Program-made: the position numbers and the translations under genes | Shown here: in pieces, positions 55,206 to 64,000 of the stretch | Numbering within the stretch: the stretch's first letter is position 1 | How the letters are laid out: each line of letters begins with the position of its first letter | The notes under the pieces: generated by a model | What the model saw: the letters and a program-made list of their open reading frames with translations, nothing else | Told to the model about the DNA's origin: nothing | Databases searched by the model: none | Assembly: GCA_963932465.1 (NCBI GenBank) | Contig: OZ010786.1 | Coordinates: forward strand, 593,143,038-593,207,037 | DNA from: Maratus speciosus | Taxonomy: Eukaryota > Arthropoda > Arachnida > Araneae > Salticidae | Direction of reading: 5' to 3' | DNA: 64,000 nt

Positions 55206-55910
55206 AATTATATAACAAAATGTTTTTCAGATTTCAATTCTGCATCGACCTCTTTTTACTGTACTATATAGTTATGGTTAAAGACAAACGAAATAAACGA
55301 AATAACGAAATAAAAATGAAGTGTAACATATAAGCTATCAACAAATGATCTAATACAGGGTTCGCACGCTCCCCCATTTTGTAAGGCCCACTTTATCACC
55401 AGCAATCGTATAAAACTATCTTCGAGCTAATGAATCGTGAAGAAAATTATCTTTATAATAATATTGGTGGTAGAGTCCTTACAAAATGCGCCGTGGCTTA
55501 ATAGCGTGTGAACGTTGTAAAATCATTATGGATAAATTTCTAGAAAGCATTTTTTGAATACACTTTTATGGTAATTATAATAACTATATTTAGAACAATA
55601 ATAGTTTGTGTAATCATTAATTTCTTTTAAAAAAACTTCCTTTGTTATCATATAACAAAATGTTTTTTTCTGATTTCAATTTTGCATTCTCCCCTTTAGT
55701 TATAGTATATAGTTCTTATATAGTTCTGGTTAAAGACATTATTTCAAAGTAATAAAAATGCATAATCAAAATGCAAATACATAAGATATAACTAAATTTC
55801 TTAAAATAACTGTCGATAAATTTCTAGAAATTTATCTATGAACACACTTTTTCAATAATTCTAATAACTATATTTAGGACATTAATCATTTGTGTAAACA
55901 TTAATGTCTG
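55206..55910. repeat. two-unit ~450-bp tandem duplication, first unit interrupted
   Basis: ATATAACAAAATGTTTTTC begins units at about 55210 and 55653. Both continue with GATTTCAATT.TGCAT, TATAGTT.TGGTTAAAGACA, GATAAATTTCTAGAAA and TAACTATATTTAG. Unit 1 contains the MITE 55356-55517, absent from unit 2. Confidence 0.75.
55356..55517. mobile_element. MITE with CAGGGTTCGCACGCT ends
   Basis: CAGGGTTCGCACGCTCCCCC on the left and ATAGCGTGTGAACGTTG on the right, with ATTTTGTAAGGCCCACTTTA / GAGTCCTTACAAAATGCGCC inside as further inverted blocks. It lies in the first but not the second unit of the local duplication, which confirms it as an insertion. Confidence 0.7.
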
Positions 55911-56562
55911 TAATAAAATATCTTTCTTTACCAATTAATTTTAATCTATGTTATGTAACTTTAAATTTGAAGAGATTTTTCATTTAAATTTAAATTAAGA
56001 AATTTTGTTACGAATTGAATAGAGTTAATTAAAGCTAAAAGCGCCAGACACTTTCATTATATGAGACAATTTCATTATATAATGCTTAATTGAGTTTTAA
56101 TGGCTGCGAAAGACACACTCAAAAACTCTGAAATTAATATCCTTCCTTTTGTTTACCAAAGTAAAAAAAAAAAAAGAAAAAGAAAAAGAAAACGCTCGTA
56201 AGTAAAGCTCCTTTTTCTATCTTTTCACGTGATGTTAGGTACTAAGCAATTAAGTAGTTTTTATATTTTCATATATGAAATTTATTATATAAGTAATAAC
56301 TGCTTTACTGGTCTTTTTTTATACAAAAAATGAAATAAAATTACAGTATTTACTATTCCATTGGGATATGTTGAGACATATTTTTATTTAATTTTACTGA
56401 AAATAGTGATATATTTTTATTTCTTGTTAACAGGATTATAATTGTTAAAGTTTAATTAACATTTTATGTAGAAATTTAATTATATCAGTTTCGCAAATTT
56501 CAATTAGTTTTTTCGCTAATTTAATTAAGTTAATTTGCTAAGTTAATTAGTTTTTTTTTATA

Positions 56563-56750
56563 TACAGGGTGTCTATAGATCAAAGAAAATCACTGTCAAA
56601 TAAGGGTGCAAACCCAGTATTTTTTTTTTTTTTAGAGAGAGAAATTCATCTTGTTTAATCGCGCGAATAAATAAGGCGAATTTTTCTATAAGTAAATACT
56701 GGTATTTCCTATCTTATTTGACTGTGATTTTCTCTGATCTGTAGACAATG
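56563..56750. mobile_element. MITE with ACAGGGTGTCTATAGATCA ends
   Basis: ACAGGGTGTCTATAGATCAA and TGATCTGTAGACAATGA are the inverted ends, followed inward by GAAAATCACTGTCAAATAAG and its complement. The interior carries AATAAATAAGGCGAATTTTT and AAATACTGGTATTTCC. No clean duplication. Confidence 0.7.
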
Positions 56751-57547
56751 ATATAGTTTAGTTCTTCTCTTAACGGTTTGATTAAGGGACAGAACCGGCG
56801 ATCATTTTTATATGCAATCGTACTCCAATTTTCAAAAACATCTTTTTGGTATATATCTCAAACTAAATTAATATTTACTTAAAGTGATAAAATACTTTTA
56901 ACAAGGCAAAAAATTACCTTTATTTATTCATATTAGACATATGTTTCATTGCTCCGACCGCAACGTTCTTAATAATAAGTATGATATAAATATTTTCGCA
57001 AAAATTATTTTAATTTAAAACAGGTAATCGAAAATCACGTGAACTCAAGAATAATGAAATTAAATGCAATACTAAAAATTGATATTTTTGAACGTGAAAT
57101 ATTTAAAACTATTGCTTCCTTTTTCTGTAGAGCATCTCTTTCTTAATTTTAAGAAGTGCCATGGAAAATAGTACTTTAAGTTAATATTAATTTAGTTTGA
57201 TGTTTTCAAGTGATTTTCATATAGGTATATATCTTTTTAAACTGTACTGGTATACGTATATGGTTAAAATTATCGTTAAATAAACGCTTAGTATAGGATA
57301 AGAAATTGTAGCTAAAACGTATGAGATCCCAAACCACTAATCAAGATGTTACAACATAATAAAATTTGCATAATTCAAAAGTTCTTCAATATAAATTTAA
57401 ACATGATAGTGAAATTTCTTTGCATCCTAAAATTTGCTCTTGGAATGAATTTTAATGCATTCAAAGTTCAAAACACAAGTTACATAGCTCAGTTTCTTTT
57501 TAAATCTCAGATGACAATGGGAACACAACAAATGTTATCAAGTGTCC

Positions 57548-57703
57548 CGCCAAAAAATCGGGACTCCAAATGCTCTGGACACCAGTATTTTAAAGTAATT
57601 TTCTTCGCTTTATCTAATAGTAGAATCATCTGCGATTAAATATGAAGCAATAAACTTAAGTAATTAGTGATGTCTAGAGCATTCGGAGCATTGATTTACG
57701 GAG
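57548..57703. mobile_element. MITE with CCAAATGCTCTGGACACCAG end
   Basis: GACTCCAAATGCTCTGGACA on the left and GTCTAGAGCATTCGGAGCAT on the right are inverted. CACCAGTATTTTAAAGTAAT recurs at 8332, so a related half-element exists there. The 97-codon frame 57346-57639 runs from non-repeat DNA into this MITE and is not a gene. Confidence 0.6.
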
Positions 57704-57837
57704 CACACATGACAAAACTAAGTATAACTGATTCAAATGGAATATCGCAACTTTAAAATTTAAAAACTAATTATAAAAACTATGAATTTCAACTAAGTGA
57801 CTTGTTTGTGAGATAGATCATAATATGTTTTTTTATG

Positions 57838-59233
57838 TACCGTCAACCGGGGCTACTTTGGTCCTTGCGGGGTTACTTTGGTCCATCCCATAAAAAAAAA
57901 AGTTTTTTTCTTTGTATTGAACAAACAATACAAGATAATTTGGAGTTTTTGCCCTTGAAAAATATTTTACACCCTATTATATGATATTTGATCAGTTTGG
58001 GGGTAATTTAAATTTTTTAGTGGCGACACTGGATGTGTTTGTAAACAACTGTTTTCGTGCGTAAATTTTAACTCTCCAAACTTTCTATGGTGAAACAATC
58101 TGGATAAGAATATTGGAGAAGAACAAATAAGGTAAGTGTCAAAATATTATCTTTAGTGACCTGTAACCTATGCGTGATTATAGTTTTACCTTTAACTTTT
58201 TATTTTGAAAGGAAATGTGTGCGTTTTCATAAAGCTAACATGAAAACTAGTATTTCGGGGCTACTTTGTGCCAGGCCTTTTTTGGTCCGAAAATAGCCCC
58301 AATTACTTAGAAATGCCTTTTGTACAACCAAATCTATTAAAAAATGTTTTAAGTAACATTTTGTTTCAATTGTTACTGTAGCAAAATGTAACATTAATTG
58401 TTTTTATTCCATTTGCTAAGGATAACATGACGAAAACTGTTTCTCGTTTCTTTAACCCCTTCGCGACGGGAGCCTTTAACCCCTTCGCGACGGGAGTCTT
58501 TTACGAAATGTTTATTACTTTGCTACCGGTTTTAAAAAACAGAAGTTTGTGCCTATTCAAATCGGGAAAATGCTCGGATTAAATAAGGTAAATTTTACAG
58601 TAAAATTTTACTGGTGAGGATAAACGAGTATCCTTAGGCCTATTTCCGGCACGTATGCGTGTCGCTCGTCCCCAAGGGGTTAACGAAATGTTTATTATTT
58701 TGCTACCGGTTTTAAAAAACAGAAGTTTGTGCTTTTTTAAATCGGGAAAATGCTCGGTTTAAATAAGGCAAATTTTACAGTAAAATTTTACTGGTGAGGA
58801 TAAAAAAGGATCCTTAGGCCTTTTTCCGGCACGTATACGTGTCGCTCGTCCCCAAGGGGTTAATATTAATAATTGGTTTACTGTGTTTACATAAAAAAAA
58901 GAATCATTTGTTTATCGAGTTTGCAGTGTTAATTTATTAGCAAATGGCCAAGGGAGTTTTAAAAAAATGTATTCATTTACATATGAAATATATTCATTTT
59001 ATATTAACCTAAGTGAATAGACCAATGAGGCCCCCAGCAGGGTCTAGTTTGTTCCAAAACTTTAAAATTGTTTTAAAAAAACCTCTTTAAAGCCATACAG
59101 TTTTCTACATTGTTTCATGTTAATTGTTTACAACTCCATTTCGACGTTGAAAAATCACATATAATATTTTTTAACAATGGAAATGTGAGTGGAACCAGGA
59201 AAATGTGGCCTAAAGTAGCCCCAGTTGACGGTA
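57838..59233. mobile_element. 1.4-kb TIR element (CCGTCAACCGGGGCTACTTT ends)
   Basis: The ends are TACCGTCAACCGGGGCTACT and AAAGTAGCCCCAGTTGACGG plus TA, so TA stands at both edges as in Tc1/mariner elements. The phrase GGGGCTACTTTGGTCC and variants recur inside (57862-57882, 58256-58275, 58300-58312), making subterminal repeats. No transposase was recognised. A cluster of TTAA MITEs (58452-58863) is nested within. Confidence 0.7.
58452..58863. mobile_element. two TTAA MITEs in tandem, CCCCTTCGGGACG family
   Basis: The first complete copy is 58476-58683 and the second 58680-58863, sharing the middle TTAA. The second lacks the first ~24 bp of the element (it starts TTAACGAAATGTTTATTATT). In front of the first copy, 58452-58475 is an exact extra copy of its first ~20 bp (TTAACCCCTTCGCGACGGGA). 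Both contain ATCGGGAAAATGCTCGG and end GTCGCTCGTCCCCAAGGGGT. The near-identity of the two suggests tandem duplication rather than two insertions. Confidence 0.8.
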
Positions 59234-60732
59234 CACTCTTAAACATTTTGCAGCCAATTGCCTAGTTATTCAACCATTTTTTAGAAATCGGTTAGGTTAG
59301 AGTAATCCATTTGTATTCTGGCAATTATTTGTTGATATTGTGATCAGATACGCTTCATAATAAGGTCAAATAACTGTGTCATATAAAAACGCTCGAATTA
59401 CTAAATTATTTGCTACAAAATTTTATCGGTGTTGTTAAAAAATTAGCGAATAAATCCTTCAATAGATTGCTAGGTATGTCCGAATAAAAATTCACTTTAA
59501 AATTCAAAAACCCATTTTTGTATGTTTTCACGATTAAGCATGATTGTGAATAAAATTGAGTTAATTTTATCTAGATAGATTCGGAAAACGCGCATTTTTC
59601 CACGTTTTTTCGTGTATAACATTTTTTTTTTTACAAAACTATTAAAATATTCTTTATCTTGTGTTAAAAAGTTTTGAGAAAGCAAACTTTGTACATAAAT
59701 TCAGAAATTACCAACAGATGTGTTTAAGAAGAAATTTCAAGATGCTACTTTTCCAAAAATTCCACGTTAATTCTTTTCACGGAATTAAATTTTATCTGCC
59801 AATACACTAAATTAAAGAAAGCTCATATGAAAAATATGCCAATGTGAAAAAGGGTGAATTACAGTTGATTACTTAAAAAAGTGCAGGTGTTAATAGTGGT
59901 AATTAGAACTTTATTTAAACCTCATGCAAATTTCCCCAATATCCAATTTACCAAGAGTTTGATCACTGTTTGATTCAAACTATGGCATCAGTTAAGTTTA
60001 ATCGTTTTCGAAAAAAGGGCAGCACTTTTCCTATCCCCGAGAATATACTTAACTGCAACAGCTGTGTCAAAAATATCTTCTTTGAATTTTTTGAATCAAT
60101 CTTTTTTATAATCATCATCAATTAGAATATGTATTTACGATCTGTTTCATTTTTGTGTAAAAATATTTCATTGATATTTGTTAGAAAATATTTCTGAAAG
60201 AGTAATATTTTCAATAAATGTTTAATTCATAAACTTCTGTATCATTGCGATTAAGTTGTGTTTTTGGAACCCAGCAATATATTAAATGTCTTATTATGAA
60301 GTTTTATTGGGGTCATACAAGTTTGATTATGAAAAAGCAAAGATGCATTTAAGATAAAATTGTATATTTCAAATATAACTTAAGGCTTTGCAGAATTATG
60401 GAATGTAACTGATCGTATGCTTTAAGATATAAATGTAAACATATAAATAAATATTACTTTTCTTTAACATCATACATAGTATTTTATGAAGCTTGAGAAT
60501 TCTGTTACTTACAATCGCAATATGTGTACAAAATTTCCATTAAAGCGCATTATATTTCTAGTAAACATTAAATCAAATGAATTTGTACATACATGAACCT
60601 TTAAATTTATAGGACAATTATTTTTGTGAATGTTCACATTTATCTAAAATGAATTTAGCTCTGTAGTAAGATGCAACGTTTGGAAACTATTTAAGAAAGA
60701 TATAAAGCGGATACATCCAGGTTTTCAAAGCT
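59234..60732. other. AT-rich stretch with a decayed satellite trace
   Basis: Near 60045, CGAGAATATACTTAACTGCA and CAGCTGTGTCAAAAATATC resemble the unit of the 29.9-31.9 kb array. Nothing else is recognised. Confidence 0.45.
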
Positions 60733-61147
60733 TTAACCCCTTGAGGAGCGGTGGGGTATATTATATCCTAATTTTAATTAAGATTTGCACTAGAAAATTT
60801 AAATTAAGTTTTACTTTTATAACTTTGGGGGGGGGGGGTGTTGAAAAATGGCTTTTCCTTATTTTGAAGTAAAATTTTTCAATATTTCCTGTGGGAATTC
60901 AGCATTACACAAACGCAATTGCTTGCCCCTCTTGAGGGGCGGTGGGATATATTATATCCCACCTAACTGAAAGAAGATTTGCACCAGAAACTTTTAACTA
61001 AATTTTATATTTTTAACTTTTGGGGGGGGGGGGGTAGGGGGGAATTGTTGAGAAATTGCTTTTCCTTATTTAAAAATATTTTTTTCTATTATTCCGGTGA
61101 GAAGTCAACATTATAGAGACATTATTGCTTTCCCCTCATAGGGTTAA
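60733..61147. mobile_element. two head-to-tail TTAA MITEs, CCCCTTGAGGGGC family
   Basis: TTAACCCCTTGAGGAGCGGT at 60733 and CCTCTTGAGGGGCGGTGGGA near 60928 begin two copies, ending TTTCCCCTCATAGGGTTAA (TTAA 61144-61147). The copies join at GCTTGCCCCTCTTGAGGGGC. Each holds a G12 tract in the middle (60829-60839 and 61022-61033), absent from the other family members, so they descend from a common duplicated copy. Confidence 0.75.
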
Positions 61148-61399
61148 GATGTTTTGGCTTTATAGTTATTGAAAATAATCCACTGTAGTTCAACAAAGAA
61201 TGTCCACGACAGTACAACTTCACTACCAGAGTATTGTATCCTAAATGTGCAGCGTATGTTGTTTTCTTTTTCATCCACCAGTAAAAATGAATATAAAATT
61301 TTGCCTTATACATTTCAGTAATTTCGCATGAATACTTGCCGTATTCATGTCAGTAATTTCGCAGTATTAAACAGTAGTGCAGCATTGAGGAATTATCTA

Positions 61400-62166
61400 C
61401 AAAGCAATATAAGTAAGCGTCCTATCTTAAACGGTAGAGGTAATCGCAAGATTAAAGTCGAGGTCACATCAATCAAGGCCGCACGCCACATAGCGGACGG
61501 GGTTAAACTGCAGGAAGATGCCTAACTGTTTTCTTACTTCATACCACTAAAATTGTAAAGTTTTTTCACCTTCATTAGTAGCTGAAATGTCTCTGGCAAT
61601 GCGAAAAAAACTTCGTGGTGTCAAGTGCATCTGGACGCCCTTCTCGCTACGCCATTATTTTGCAATAGATGTGGTATACAAAATTCAGCCACATGAGTGA
61701 CTAAAGATTTAGAAAATATGTGCACAAAGCTTTATAAGTAAGCGAACAAACTTAATGCTGGAATCAAGCGTAGATTAACACAGTTGCGCCACCTTGTGGA
61801 TGGAGTGATAATTCACATACGCGGGCTTTTAGTGTGGCGCGTATTTTCTAAATCTTCAGTCGCTCACGGAAATGAATTTTGTTTGCCCCATTTATTGCAA
61901 AATAATGGCGTAGCAATAAAGGCATTCAGACTCATTTGACATCACGAAGTTTTCTTCGCTTTATCAGTTACATTTCAGTTATTAATCAAGGTGAAGAAAA
62001 ATTTACAATTTTAGTGGGGTCAGTAAGAAAACAGTTAGGTTAGGAACCACCTGTATTTCACACTCCATCCACTACGTGGCGCATGACCTTGATTGATGTG
62101 ACCTCGCTTTTAATCTTGCGGTTACTTCAAACATTTAAGATAGGACGCTTATTTATATCGCTTTGA
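61400..62166. repeat. large imperfect inverted repeat, arms ~320 bp
   Basis: 61400-61722 and 61845-62166 are inverted relatives: CAATATAAGTAAGCGTCCTA opposite TAGGACGCTTATTTATATCG, GAGGTCACATCAATCAAGG opposite CCTTGATTGATGTGACCTC, CCTAACTGTTTTCTTAC opposite GTAAGAAAACAGTTAGG. The spacer 61723-61844 is partly repeated, inverted, at 62208-62620. The sequence is GC-richer than its surroundings. It resembles a large foldback transposon, but outer ends and target duplication are unresolved. The frame 61328-61525 is within it and not supported as a gene. Confidence 0.75.
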
Positions 62167-62207
62167 TATGCGCTGATGGTAGATATCCTGTCATATATGG
62201 CGTCAGA

Positions 62208-62240
62208 CTAAAAGCCCGCGTATGTAGATTATCACCCCGT
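62208..62240. repeat. left part of split inverted copy of the 61.7-61.8 kb spacer
   Basis: ACTAAAAGCCCGCGTATGTA to ATTATCACCCCGT matches the reverse complement of 61797-61832. It continues after the insertion at 62517. Confidence 0.75.
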
Positions 62241-62516
62241 CACCGCCCCCTGAATAGTAGGCCTGAGCGCTCACACAAAAATGGCGGCTGTCGAAGCGGA
62301 TTTTTTTTTTAGCGTAGGTACGGTCCCTTAAATGTTGACACCAGTATTTTATAAAAGATTTCTCTACCTTGTTTATTCTCACAAAAATGAAGCGGAAAAA
62401 ATTTAAAAAGTTATTGGTAGGAATTTTTAAGGGACCGTACACACGCTGAAAAAAATCCGCCTTCGGCAGCCGCCATTTTTGTGTCAGCGCTCAGGCCTAG
62501 TATTCAGTGGGCGGTG
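62241..62516. mobile_element. foldback MITE with 7-bp target duplication
   Basis: CACCGCCCCCTGAATAGTAG and CTAGTATTCAGTGGGCGGTG form the ends of ~100-bp arms that include GGCCTGAGCGCTCAC, AAAAATGGCGGCTGTCG and GGTACGGTCCCTTAA with complements. ACCCCGT flanks both sides (62234-62240, 62517-62523). The paralogous segment near 61797 has no insertion, confirming the boundaries. The interior ACACCAGTATTTTATAAAAG and AAAAGTTATTGGTAGG blocks resemble the shared MITE core. Non-coding. Confidence 0.85.
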
Positions 62517-62625
62517 ACCCCGTCCACAAGATGGCGCAACTGCGTTAATTTACGCCCGATTCCAGTATTACGTTTGTACTCTTACTTATATCGTTTTGGG
62601 TTACGTAGTTTAGATCAATTTAAAC
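62517..62625. repeat. right part of split inverted copy of the spacer
   Basis: GTCCACAAGATGGCGCAACT, ATTTACGCCCGATTCCAGTA and CTCTTACTTATATCG match the reverse complement of 61730-61797. Confidence 0.7.
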
Positions 62626-62695
62626 CCCAGTCTATTGTTTCAATGTCTTGTGGAATTGTGCTACTTAAGAAGTAAATGACAAAACATGTAATGTT

Positions 62696-62722
62696 AAATA
62701 TATATATATATATATATATATA
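62696..62722. repeat. TA microsatellite
   Basis: About 13 TA units. Confidence 0.9.
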
Positions 62723-62924
62723 ACACATATAAAAGATTAAGAATTAAATTTTAAGTTTTTACATTAAGTCAAGAAAGTTAGTAAGTAGAATTGAAAATTT
62801 AGTTAAAGTATAGATGTAGTTTCACAAAATACTATAAATAAAGAATAAAATTAAAAAAATAATAATAAAGTTAGCACTTTTTTAGAAATGATACTTGCCA
62901 AGGTGTTGGGGATTTCGTACGAAC

Positions 62925-63043
62925 ACAACATTTAAATAAGGCGAAAATTTCTATTAATATTTACTGGTGGGAGTTCTCCTCGTTTATAATCAGGGTTTGA
63001 ATAGCGTCTGGTAGTCTATTGCACGTCTAGTAGAGAGGGGGTT
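62925..63043. mobile_element. right-half fragment of a TTAA-type MITE
   Basis: TTTAAATAAGGCGAAAATTTC and AATATTTACTGGTGGGAGTT correspond to the inner half of other MITEs, ending AGAGAGGGGGTTAAGG near 63043. The left half is not recognised. Confidence 0.4.
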
Positions 63044-63396
63044 AAGGTAATAATACAACGTATTCAATAAATAATAACACATTGTTTGTATAAATGGTCT
63101 GTAATTGCAGTTGAAAGAACAGCAGTTATAAAAATGTCTACATGGATGAGATATGACTGGATATATTGCTTTTGTTTACACATCCAGGCTATTTTCTTAC
63201 TGTAACAATTCTCTTTAAGGCGACTAAACATACAAGCACGACGGTTAATTATTAAAAAGAAAATTACAAACTATTTTAATGTCGTAACTGGTAAAAAAAA
63301 ATGAGGCATTATGGAGATTAAAAAAAAAAACGTAATTATATTTTAAAATGAAAGAAATGCAGCTTTTAGATGCTACAGTGCAACGTATTTGTTGTT

Positions 63397-63603
63397 TAAC
63401 CCCTTCGGGAAGGGAGCCTTTTACGAAATTTTTTATCTTTTGTCACCGTTTTTTAAAAACAGAAATTTGTGTCTTCTTGAATCGAGAAAATACGCTGATT
63501 AAATAAGGCAAGTATTACAGTAAAATTTTACTGGTGAGGAAAAACAAGGATTCTGAGTGCTTCATGCGGCACGTATACGTGTCGCTCGTCCCCAAGAGGT
63601 TAA
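63397..63603. mobile_element. TTAA MITE, CCCCTTCGGGACG family
   Basis: TTAACCCCTTCGGGAAGGGA to TCGCTCGTCCCCAAGAGGTT plus AA, with TTAA at both edges. The interior CGTTTTTTAAAAACAGAAAT and TTGAATCGAGAAAATACGCT is nearly identical to 16355-16562, so the two copies are young relative to 15953-16160. Confidence 0.85.
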
Positions 63604-64000
63604 ATGAATAACAAAACATCCACGTTTATTAAATTATTGCAGACATATGTAAAATTAAATTTTCAATAATGCTTTATTTAGGAATATTACTTCTATTTAT
63701 TCAGTTAGTAAGCTTAAAAAATGTTGCATGCATCTCGAACATTTATCATTTAAATATAAAAAATATAGAAGAAAAACAAACGAATTTTATTATTTGGACA
63801 AAGCTTTGTTGAAAGCAACTTATTTCAAAAAAAAAAAAAAAAAATTTCAAATCACAATAAACAGAATTATCCAATTTAAAACCACTATAGACAGACGACA
63901 TCAAGCGTAAAATCAAATGTACGTTTAAATGGATACTTGATTATATTCACTTCTACCAGTTCTTATTTTATTATGTTTGGGTAAAAAATTAAACGAACCC
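63604..64000. other. AT-rich end of window
   Basis: A poly-A run at 63828-63843 is the only feature. The 60-codon frame 63728-63910 is lysine/isoleucine-rich from base composition. Confidence 0.45.

Overview
This window looks like gene-free, AT-rich nuclear DNA from an animal, most likely an arthropod. The evidence is its mix of cut-and-paste transposons, TTAA-flanked miniature elements, a Helitron-like element, tRNA-derived sequences and decayed satellites, with no convincing host exon, rRNA or intact long reading frame. A chelicerate such as a spider is possible, but I cannot show it from sequence alone. Almost all short open frames here (60-130 codons) are chance frames or lie inside repeats. 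The only protein-like traces I accept are three transposase remnants: a piggyBac-type pseudogene (19574-20220, minus), a Tigger/pogo C-terminal remnant (52506-52690, plus), and the C-terminus of a probable Tc1/mariner-superfamily transposase repeated in a satellite (45.1-49.7 kb).

Layout. 0-11 kb: scattered MITEs with TA, TTAA or 8-bp target sites. A 1.6-kb hAT-like element filled by a ~31-bp minisatellite (8476-10080) interrupts one copy of a local duplication. A tRNA-like cloverleaf lies inside a short inverted repeat (10496-10624). 11-17.6 kb: a 2.2-kb Tigger-like element (11217-13457) holds four smaller elements. It is followed by a foldback TA element and several TTAA MITEs. 18.3-22.6 kb: a Helitron-like element is built of eight ~300-bp tandem units and is interrupted by a 1.7-kb piggyBac-like element. 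23-32 kb: decayed tandem repeats carry a Tc1-like element (27325-28382) and a nest of TTAA elements (28601-29605). 32-44 kb: many MITEs, a 2.3-kb TIR element with nested insertions (35220-37508), a 75-bp-arm perfect palindrome (36293-36448) and tandem duplications. 45.1-49.7 kb: an 11-unit, ~426-bp satellite made from the 3' end of a transposase gene, with a three-unit higher-order pattern. 50-64 kb: a Tigger remnant, a 1.4-kb TIR element (57838-59233) containing TTAA MITEs, and a compound inverted repeat (61400-62680) with its own nested foldback element.

The general picture is recurrent insertion of small non-autonomous DNA transposons into one another and into local duplications. Several insertions can be dated relative to their targets because an uninterrupted paralogous copy lies nearby. 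The most unusual pattern is a similar short internal core in many MITE families that have different ends and different target sites. It consists of CACCAGTAAA-like and TTTACTGGTG-like blocks around a TTAAATAAGGC-like block. All calls were made by eye without alignment software. Boundaries backed by target duplications are good to the base; others may be off by some tens of bases.
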